In this document: positions 51,932-64,000 of the stretch, in pieces
Position numbering within the stretch: the stretch's first letter is position 1
How the letters are laid out: each line of letters begins with the position of its first letter
Origin: Lethocerus indicus
Taxonomy: Eukaryota; Arthropoda; Insecta; Hemiptera; Belostomatidae
Direction: 5' to 3'
Assembly (NCBI GenBank): GCA_019843655.1
Contig: JACDQD010000004.1
Location: forward strand, 25,865,872-25,929,871
Length of the DNA stretch: 64,000 nt
The notes under the pieces: generated by a model
Database searches by the model: none
What the model saw: the letters and a program-made list of their open reading frames with translations, nothing else
Told to the model about the DNA's origin: nothing
Program-made: the position numbers and the translations under genes

Positions 51932-52010
51932 AATAGGAGTGCGAGAGAGAGAGGGGAATATAGAAAGGGATAGAGCCAGAGCGAGAGGGAGAGGGAGATG
52001 ATTGAGGGAC
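51932..52010. repeat. GA-rich purine tract
   Basis: GAGAGAGA-type runs at about 51943-51953 and again at 51979-51998. Together with the octamers and the COE site just upstream it forms a compact motif cluster. Confidence 0.75.
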
Positions 52011-54391
52011 TGATTGAGGAAGGGGGCCCCTGCAAAAAATGAGCATCGGGAAAATGAGCCGGCCAAGTAGTATATGATTAGAGTCGAAGACGGTAATCTA
52101 GTTACCATCACAACTTACTCCCCTTTCACCCACTCAACTTACTCTTTAACCATGCTCTGCAGCATTATGGAGAATATTATGTTTCTTTCGTGGCCCGCAA
52201 ATGCGTTGAAATATTTTCAGATAGGTTATTATTGGAAATATCTTTGTTAGCCTATCGTTAATATATCATTTGATATGCTGGAGTCCACCAGCTACTCTCG
52301 GCCAGAGTTTAAATCCCTGTATGGGCCAAATTTACTTTCAATTTTAAATCTAAACTGATAGCCGCACGTAAACTGGAGGATAGCCACTGGAGTGAACATC
52401 AAAATCTCTAATTTCTCACTTATGCCAAAAAGCGGAATAATCGCATTTTAGCTGTTACACGATCGGTTACAACAACAGAAATTTCAGGATATTCGGCATT
52501 TGTTAAACATAAATCATCCTTAGTCCACAGGGATCAAAACGTCGATAATTTTTTGTTGGATGAAAATGCTCCATGAAGCGTAGCTTATATTCAAATAAAC
52601 ACGGGGGGGGGCATATTAATTTATTCATTGGGTTTATTGCCCTCGAATATATGAAGAAGTAGTGATAAAAGGGCGACGGCGGCCAACAGAAGTAGAAAGT
52701 GGGAGCGGCATATTGTTAGCGTGGTGACTGGCCGGAGAGGTAGGGTTCATTGTGGGCCCGCAAAGGGCCCTCTCGAGGTTGGGCCCTCCTCCGCGGCCAC
52801 TCAACAGATGGCAGGTCGGGCACGCTAATCTAATCCTATTGGCGCTCAAGTGCCGGATAAATCGTCGAGTGGCCGGAAAACTATGACGACCGTCCGCGCA
52901 TTTGTCACGACCTACGTGTAACCCTCTCCTCCGTCTTTGGAGGAGAGCAATCCATTGTATGCCTATGGTAATAGCGGCTGTCGTCAGTTATTGGCCTCGA
53001 AAACTAATATATGTAATATGTCTTAACGCCTCAGTTTTTATCTAATGGAAGTTTTGTCTATACATCCCCACTTATGACATTTTTAGTAATTATAACGAGC
53101 AATTATCTTCGTAATGATACAAACGATTTCCATTTCCGGTGCGTTCTTGGTCGCATTTAGTCCGGTAATGGAGACATGAAGAGGTGAAGAATAACACTCT
53201 TCCCCTACGGAGGTAAGCCTGGTTGATATAGTGGGATAACTGTAGAAATAGGCCTTTTCTACCCTATTCGGGCCACCTACCTATGCACTTGCATCTTATT
53301 AACCCTTCGTAGACGAACTTTTGTGGGGGTGTTATTCCATATTTGCAAGAGATATTACCGATCCTCAGCACCTTCAGCACCATGTGGTATGCATATTGCA
53401 CTCCTGGATAATTTTCTGCACTTTCATTTTTAATAAATATTCTTGACGGTGTCCAATAACTCCGGTCATGATGGTTTACCCATAATTTAAAAATACAGAT
53501 ATATTTTAATGCTTACATGACTTCGTTTCTTATCCTTGTTTAGTATGTAAGTTTCATAATGTTATGATGTAATAATGATCATAACAAATCTAGTATATTA
53601 TTATATGGAAAAATAGTACTTGGATTGTAGTAAATATTTTTCATTAACATGCGCTTAAAATTGATACATAATTTTGATTTAAATTAGATTTCTATTTATT
53701 TGATTGAAGGAATTCGTTGTGTAGGGTCACATTATCAAATATAAATATAAACATCTTAAAAAAAAGAAAATTGTATTTTGCACAAGTACATAATATTACT
53801 AACAATAATAACTTACATATTTAAACGATTATGTACATGCGGTTCTGTACACCGATAGACCCACAAAGGGTCCAGTCTGGTAAGATATGTATATTTTCAA
53901 TTTATTTACAATCGTATGGACATTTATTCTATATTGTGCCAGACCTATTTGTACAATAAATTTAATCGATTTTATCATGCAGAATCTGTTGCTCATAAAA
54001 GTACAAGGTAAAATATTTTGTATATAACCCTTCTATTAGTGATTGATAATCTTCATTTTTTTCTTCATTATGTATATACAATCCACAAGATTTTGGAATA
54101 TTTCCATTTTAATTTCCATATTTAGAATATTTTAATTTCCCACAAATAGGATTATCGATATTCCTTAGACTTTTATTGAGCAATCGATTACACTATAAGA
54201 ATACGTTCATACCCCCAAATAAATTTGGCACGATATAATTTCGTGGTCAAGGAATACTCGACCAAATTTACTAAAATTTCATCGCTGAAGTATTCCGGAA
54301 ACAAGAGATATCATGTTATGGCACTTCGAATTAAAAAAATGACAGTTTAAAAAAAATGTTCTCCACAATCACGCCAGTCACTAATAATCTA
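52011..54391. other. non-coding, AT-rich toward the right
   Basis: No gene recognised. The part from about 53400 is very AT-rich and may include knot 3' UTR or downstream DNA. Confidence 0.45.
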
Positions 54392-54397
54392 TTTATT
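54392..54397 (-). terminator. candidate knot polyadenylation signal
   Basis: First AATAAA on the minus strand downstream of the knot stop, about 0.7 kb past the in-frame TGA at 55107-55109. Further hexamers occur around 53.9 kb. Confidence 0.3.
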
Positions 54398-55106
54398 TTT
54401 TTTCAATAATTAGTATAAAAATTATATTAATTTTGATATTCCGAAAATCTAGACAGGATTCTATTTATAAGAGCTAACAACTCGGTATTCGTTGTCGATA
54501 CGATTAGAGAAAATATGAGTGAATTTGTACTTTTTTTAACGTTCGGACTCAATCCACTTCGACCGTTGCTTTCTCGAAAGAAACGTTGACTAGAAATCTC
54601 TTTGTAAATGCCGTCCCGAAACGATGCGAGATACATGGATTATTTACGAGCCCGACTCTCATTTCACTAGCCATATCATCCACACATCTCCATGTTACAT
54701 CAAAATAGAAACTGATTGACTTCCCCAACTTGAGAACGGGTATTGAACAACCATCGCCGTCAACGTTCTGAGAATCTATCACGCGTTAATATATCAGTAC
54801 GCCAGATTAATTTCATATCGTGTCTATCACGGAATCTTTTCTCGGGCCACGTTTGTTCGGCTTTGGATTTCCATGTCCTCGCATCATCGGGTTATACATT
54901 CTGCCGGGGCCAGAACGGTTCGATATTGACACTCGGTGACCGCACTCAAGAATACGTACGTATCCCTTTACAGGTGAACCAGAGGCGAAATGGCGGCGTA
55001 CGACTTTTGTCCCGTTTTTCGGTCCGGCCGGTACGTCATTTCCACAAAATATTGCACGTATCCTAGATATAAAATTGGGGTGTGGGGTGGACCGTCCTCC
55101 TCCTCC
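54398..55106 (-). other. probable knot 3' UTR
   Basis: Minus-strand sequence following the knot terminal exon, with no coding signal. Minus-strand open frame 54549-54782 lies within it but matches no family. Confidence 0.4.
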
Positions 55107-55280
55107 TCAGTGGTGGCGGTGGTAGGAGTAGAGCAGGGACCTGGTCGGCGACGGCTGTGTGAGTATCGACTGTGGCTGCGGTTGTGGGGCGGCACTGGCC
55201 TCGCCGCCCCCGGCGCCCTCCTCCTCCTCCTCCTCCTGGCCCTGGCCCTCGTCCTCCACCCTGCTCGCCCCCGTGGGCTG
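55107..55280 (-). other. kn: candidate stop-codon readthrough extension of Knot
   Basis: Directly after the knot TAG the same frame stays open for 57 codons, to TGA at 55107-55109. The predicted extension has an EEEEEE tract, a Gly/Ala patch and a Pro/Gln/Ser-rich end (PQPQPQSILTQPSPTRSLL). The six bases after TAG are CAGCCC, which fit the leaky CARYYA context at five of six positions. The sequence is GC-rich, so an open frame of this length could also be chance 3' UTR. Confidence 0.35.
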
Positions 55281-58111
<2,831 letters not shown>

Positions 58112-58524
58112 TCAAATACTGTAATTGATAAGCATACCAGAATAGAGCGTGGGAATGTGTAATTAGGACAGCCATGAAATATCAATTAAATACGAGTAGG
58201 TATTGTCCTATTTATAAGGTTAATTTGAGTCTGGGTTATTTTATAATATTATATTATTCTAGCGAGTTAGTGTTTTGTCAGTCCAAAACAATACAAGAGC
58301 GGTCGCACAAACAATTAGGCGGAACTAAGATTTACTAACAATGGCAAATGATCCCCCCAGTTTTTGGTCCGACAAGGGAGATGATTGAATCGAAAAACTA
58401 TCATTTCCCCGGCCTATTATATGTCGGCGGAGTGAGTAAGTGCCCCCTCCCCCTAATTCCAAGTTCCCATTCTCGCCAGACGATTCCTGAATTCTAGAGG
58501 GAGCCGGAGGGTGAGAGGGAGTGT

Positions 58525-58559
58525 GGGAGGGAGGGAGGGAGGGAGGGAAGGGGCCGGGG
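58525..58559 (+). repeat. (GGGA)n run, quadruplex-forming pattern
   Basis: At least six GGG runs separated by single A on the plus strand inside the knot intron; the plus strand is the template strand for knot. Confidence 0.8.
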
Positions 58560-60311
58560 AAGCAAAGTGAATTTGGAAGTCTGAGCGTGTAAATGGAGCA
58601 ACTCACACCGGCGCAAACCTTCCTTCGGCTCCCCTCTACTCCAGTAGATGTAAACAATTTTTCTTAAAGTTGGTTTCGACTTTTCTCTCTTTTTAATTTA
58701 ATTTTGTATAACAATCTCCTCGGCCGCTACGGTGCCTAAGCACGGCCGTGTAACACGACCGTACACGCTCGAGTCCCTTACAACATTACTGTTGAGGCTG
58801 GAGAAATTTCGAAATCGAGCTAGCGTAAGACGAAAGAAGCGGTATAATACCTGCTTTATACCACGTAGTTCTGGCTATTTTTACTTGAGCTAGACCGTTG
58901 TAGGATCCCTATAACGTCAGTAGTATTATATTAAAAATACAGTGTACAATTAATAATTAGCCTGAACCCTCTTGTCCGGAGGTATTAGATTGCTGGTGTG
59001 AATTACATGAGCGCTGTAGAAGTAGCATCTACTGCATTACTAGGTTTCTTCTTACCTCACCTTAGAGTCATCAGACTTCGGATACAGTCAGGATATCGTT
59101 AAAGTCGGTGTTAATAAAATCTGTGTCGACACGCAATACGGTCAGAGATTACTGGTAATGAGAGTTATAATTTAGTAACTTGAAGAGTCGGCCCAATGAC
59201 TTTTGAGGGTAGAAAAGTTTCGGCAAATCGGGGTAGCTTTCCTTCTGATTTCGGCGTTACTGCGGGGAGGTTTTTACTCGGTCGGTGTCAGCTATTGGGG
59301 GTCGGGCGGGCGGAAATAATTCGGTGCTCGAGGGGGCAGAGTAGAGGCCCGCCATGATACCCGGCAAGTGCACTACTATCGTTGAGGAAAACATGGTCGG
59401 CTTTTATCAGGAGGCAACCCCGAGCCAGATTTTATTTCATGGCCCACACCCTCCTTTATCACCCCGGCCCCAGACCTTAAGGGCCCCCGTTATACTGCCC
59501 ATTCTTCGATGTGTGTCCTCCTACCCGGCTCCTTTTGACGCCCGCAATAAAGAACAATTTCATTCCCGGAGGCGTCTCTTTTTATACCAGCGAAATAGTC
59601 TCCCCTCAATTAAATTGTTTTCATTGGATTTACTCAACAAATGTGTTGAGCGCTCTTCTTATTCTTATTCTTCATCTAGTTGTCTAGTTAAACGATCTCC
59701 CACTATTTTGAAGTTACACTCCCATCTTCCCCGTTTAATATAAATTTGATTTATCGATTCGGATTTCACATACGCTGACGATCACTGTTGAGGTCACCTG
59801 CACACAACCATTTAAAATCCAGGAAAAAGATTTCTTTTAATATTTTCTTTAAAAGATAAATAGCTTATATCATCAGTGAAAACTCCTGGGAATTACTATT
59901 TGGTCGGATTGTATCGACTGTATTGCCGCGACGTATTTATGTACAGAGTATGAAGGTGAGGTGAGATAAGCACTCAACCGTTGTAGAATACAGGGGACAT
60001 ATTTTCGGATCGGAAATAGAGTTTTCCGCACGGTGGAGTAGAAGAATAGAATTATTTCGTTAGACGGAATTTATGATCGAAAATAGCGCCACTTTCGGGC
60101 ACCAAACGCGAAACAGTATACTGTACTGTGCTGGCGTATTTATTAAACCGCAGGGGGACCACCGAGTTACGTTCCTCTCAAGGGTAAAAATCCATTAAAA
60201 AAAAGGAGGAAAAAAGGGAAGAAGTAAGGACGGGGTACGGAGGGGGGAGAAAATCCTAGAAATATCTGTGCGGGAGATTTCGTTCTGTTCCGTTCTCTCC
60301 ACATTCTAACT

Positions 60312-60333
60312 CACTTCTCTCTCTCTCTCTCTC
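60312..60333. repeat. (TC)n microsatellite
   Basis: TC dinucleotide run followed by a GGTGGTGGCGGC stretch within the knot intron. More pyrimidine-rich DNA follows at 60420-60550. Confidence 0.8.
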
Positions 60334-62758
60334 GGTGGTGGCGGCGGCAGGATAAATCCCAGCGGGGGTATGGGAATCAACCGGGCCCATTGCTATCGAC
60401 GTATTGGCGCTGGAGAAGAGCCCCTCCTCCTCCTCCCGCCCCCCAAAAGCCAGCACCGACATCCACTACACATATAAGACATCTCTCGGCCTCCTCCTCC
60501 TCCTTCCTCTCCCTCTCGCCCTCCTTCTACTTCTCTTCCTCTCCTTCCGGCCCACATGTATTCGGGGATCGGGGTCCGACCGGGCCCGAGTAGGGTGGGT
60601 AAGTGAAATATACTAGCCGGCCATCTAACCCTCCGATCCCCCGTTCCCCGCACCACCCCGCCCTTACCAGTAGTCGCCCCACGGTATATTTGTCCACCTT
60701 ATTTGTCTCTCTATTTATTCACCGGGAGGAAAGCGAGCCGGGAGTGGGCGCGGGGATGGGGCAGCGAAAAAATTCCCTGTGATCCTATCTTCTCGGACGA
60801 GATTACTTCAATGCCCAGTGTTATTAACAGGGCCGAACCGCACTTAAGAAACCATATTTCCACTTTACCTACGGCTTGAAGTCGAATTTCGAACTTAAAC
60901 GTTAAATATTATGATATGATGCTTTTATTAGCTAAACTTCAAACGACAATTGTAATAATTATTATTTATTAAAATTACCGTTATTATTTGGTTTTGATCA
61001 GTTTTCAGTTTTGTAGGGATAGGAAAACAAAAATTTGCAATGTACGGTGCGGATTAGTGCTTTGTTAAATATCCTCAAATGCGGGCCGAACGACCGAAAA
61101 TGCCGCTAAATGTAATCCCCAGTCAGTGGGTATACGATCAAAATTCAATCACTCCTCAATGAGTTGGCTAGGGACGTGCCCACCCGGGCACAACCTTGCA
61201 TTGTACAAATTCCACAACAAGATAGGCCTCCCATTATTAGCCCGTACGAATTGATCCAATCTAATACGTTTTCATTCATTAGCTTGACACGCTTCAGCTC
61301 AGAACTGTCTCCATGTCGCAATTATAACTTTCTTTTAACTTTTAAGATTACTTTAATAGTTCAAATTAAGCAAAAGAAGCGTTTGAAGCTTTACTAACGA
61401 TTAGTATCCTATTCCTAACGACTATAACGCTTATAGTCGACTATTGTTTGTGAACTATAATAACTTATTTGAATTGCGTCATCCACGAATTGTAAACACA
61501 CCATTTAAATTAGGAATATAAGTAATCACTTTAAATACATATTCCTAATCTGATTTATCGTATTAAATTAATAGGCTCCTATAATTACGAATCCTTAGCC
61601 CGTGTACAAATCAAAATTTAATTAATAAATTGGATGTAAAGTTAACTGGTAGACGAGGTTAGAGAGTAATGTTTTAGGTACCCGGCCAGCTTCAATGGGA
61701 AGGAGAGCTCCACTGGTCCATGATTTTCCAGACGGCGTCACACGCTCAGGCACATGCTATATTTCCTCCTATCCAACTCTCACTGCCCTTCTATAATCAC
61801 ATGCTGGCTTCACCCACACGCCCTTTCGTCCCTTTTAATTTTCAAGTTCTTAAAAATCGCAAAATTATTCCCCCCTTCTTTGTTCTTACGAACTCCTTTG
61901 GCAAACAATTCGTCACCGGTGAATATCCAATAATTACCTCGATAAATTCTACTTCTCCAATTACTCTATTACGTTTACTCAATAGATTTGACTTAATTTT
62001 TTATAAAGTGATTAGGACATTTTTCAATCAGTTAAACGATGGGGACTCAGTCTACAATGCGAAATGCAATACTTTTTCTCCCACTGCGGATTCTTCGTTA
62101 CCGGATATTAGATTTATCAATATTACTTTTTTCCTCCTTCCCAATCACATAAATCGTATTCAAGGCTGTGGCGTATCAACTTGACCGTCTACCTCACGCG
62201 GGATTTACTGTGTCAAGTTGATTTTATCTCTGAAGCGCCCTCATTTTTATGTTTTAAACATCTCGGTTTCTACTATATATGTAATAAATCTCTGTTGCGA
62301 CTTGTCATTCACTATTGCGAGAAGACAACGAATCTGTCTGGACAACAAGTGGAACCCCCAAACGAGTACCTCAAATATATTCTGTTTTATTCCCCCCGGA
62401 AACAGTTTACGGTAACCTTTTTTAAACAGCCCCTTCGAGCGTGTGCTATTTTAAAATTTCTAACCTATCTGCATAATATTTAAACGCGCCTAAATGGAAT
62501 GAATGCATTTCTGTTCGGGAGGGGAAAAAAGTTTTCGGCAGTTATCCTGTAATTTGATTGGAGTTGGAAGTGGATGGAGGCGGACAAGCCCGTTGTTATC
62601 TCAATGGCTGTGTTCCGACTAGCGTTAAATCAAGCTCCCCGCCCGCCACTCTCCTCTCTATAACGCACTCACTCATTGGGCGAAATAAATGGGCCGGCAA
62701 ATGAGTTTCCTGAATGGGCAAGTTCGGTTTAAATCCTGGTTTTAAGCGTTACAAAAAC

Positions 62759-62780
62759 GGCGGCGGCGGCGGCGGTGGCG
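62759..62780. repeat. (GGC)n run
   Basis: Six or seven GGC units within the knot intron. Confidence 0.85.
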
Positions 62781-63230
62781 TCGGGCCACATCCCTCAACG
62801 CGAAATTGCCTAAGGGGCCGAGATTGATGTCTCAGCAGCGGTAGTAATACTCTCGTGACGATTATCCTGGAATCTTTCGAATTTTGTTCACTATCTCTGG
62901 ATTAAAGCTGTCCCTACAATAAATTATGCGATTTTTGGAAACAATTTTTATTGTACAGATGTATGAAGGAATGACAAGTGTCGAAAGAAGGTAATTCTAA
63001 CTAATATTCCCTAGAATAATTTCTTCACGCCCCCAACTGGATTTCCATATTATATAGCCGGTTTAAAGCCGCAATATTTCCCCGCGGATAAATCCACTGT
63101 CTGGCGCGAACTTGAACACTGGTGTAAAAGATGTTTTAGCGGTGTCGGAATTGGAGGTTGGCGAGGAGGATGAGGGCGCGGGTTAAACGAATTTACGGCT
63201 TGAAGAAACGGAATCGATGTAGTCGAACAA

Positions 63231-63490
63231 AAGGAAAAGAGAGGGAGGGAGCGAGAGAGAGTGAGAGAGAGAGAGAGGGATGGCGGGGAACGGAGAAGAG
63301 AGCGGGGAAGGGAGAAAGAAGAAGAAAGGGAGCGTGAGGGGGGTAATGAAGTGAGTGCGGGGGCGGTTTGTTGTTTGTGCGGGGGCGGAGAGAGGGAGGA
63401 ATAGTGAGAGAGAGAGAGAGAGGGAGAGAGAGAGTGGGATGAGAGGGTGGTGGAGTGAGAGAGGGTGGGAGGGAGAGGGAGAGATTATGG
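63231..63490. repeat. long GAGA-rich purine tract
   Basis: About 260 bp of predominantly G and A on the plus strand, with many GAGAG motifs, each a minimal site for the GAGA factor (Trl). It generates a low-complexity 185-codon spurious frame on the minus strand. It lies in the knot intron. Confidence 0.85.
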
Positions 63491-64000
63491 GGGAGCTTTA
63501 GGAAGAAAGATGGCGGGCGGCGATGAAAAACAGGGCCGTTAACAAGGAAGGAACTCGCCACCGCTACCGCCACCGCGTCCTGCCGCACCCCCTCACCGCC
63601 CCCACTGCCCCTCATCCCCTCCTCCGGCCTTGATTGTAACGGTTTGTTTGTCGCATCCCAACGCACTCGACCCGGTGCTCTGGCTTCGTTTCGGGCCCTG
63701 AACCTCGTAACTTCGTATGGAACCAACCATAAAGCTGAGAAAGAAATCATTGGCCCCGATTCAAATTAATTTTCATTAATAATTAACGCGCAGATATTTC
63801 CAAATGTCCTTAAAATGGAAAAGTACGTCGCTTAAAACTGGTACCGTGTAGAATTTTGTGTTGAATGCGCCCAATACGATTAATATTGCTGACGGAAATC
63901 AGGATTTGCTCTCGAAGTGGTGGTCAGAATTGATTTGTCCTTAAGGGAATAGAGGTAGATGACCATTACAAATCGACGATAATGTTATATCAAGGAACCG

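Noticed and set aside
61720..62483. Two consecutive plus-strand open frames (154 and 100 codons) inside the knot intron
   Set aside because: They lie in pyrimidine-rich DNA and resemble no family I know. No splice or promoter evidence was seen, and the two frames merely abut.
63193..63750. 185-codon minus-strand frame
   Set aside because: Mostly Ser/Leu/Pro low complexity produced by translating the GAGA tract.

Overview
The window comes from an animal genome, most likely an insect. It holds the 3' ends of two developmental genes in tail-to-tail orientation, separated by about 54 kb in which I find no protein-coding gene. Support for an insect is: short introns with clean GT/AG sites; a Collier/Knot-type COE factor whose C-terminal linker resembles the insect protein as I remember it; an FGF8-class ligand of the insect type; and jockey-like non-LTR retrotransposon pieces. 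CpG does not look depleted by eye. I cannot name the order or species.

Left edge (1-3225, + strand): the last two coding exons of a fibroblast growth factor of the FGF8/17/18 class (481-587 and 680-961), followed by an AT-rich 3' region with several AATAAA hexamers. The earlier exons lie to the left of the window.

Middle (about 3226-54391): a gene desert of alternating AT-rich and GC-rich non-coding DNA. It contains three 5'-truncated insertions of one jockey-like LINE family, all in minus orientation (4041-4430, about 21218-21760, 27607-27769). Two of them have exact 11-bp target-site duplications. It also holds two pairs of diverged local duplications (7762/7884 and 34205/34558), a strong hairpin at 6106-6150, simple repeats, purine tracts and scattered POU octamers. 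This layout suits a developmental regulatory domain, but that role is inferred.

Right edge (54392-64000, - strand): the 3' half of knot/collier (COE/EBF family), in six coding exons between 58065 and 55281. They encode the IPT/TIG domain, the helix-loop-helix and a Ser/Gly-rich tail. The terminal TAG sits in a CARYYA-like leaky context and is followed by 57 more open codons, so it is a readthrough candidate. From 58066 to 64000 is knot intron; the DNA-binding-domain exons lie beyond the window.

The most interesting large-scale signal is the adjacency of an FGF8-class gene and a COE gene. All three human FGF8-subfamily genes also share a chromosome with an EBF gene (FGF8/EBF3, FGF17/EBF2, FGF18/EBF1), which suggests an ancient linkage.
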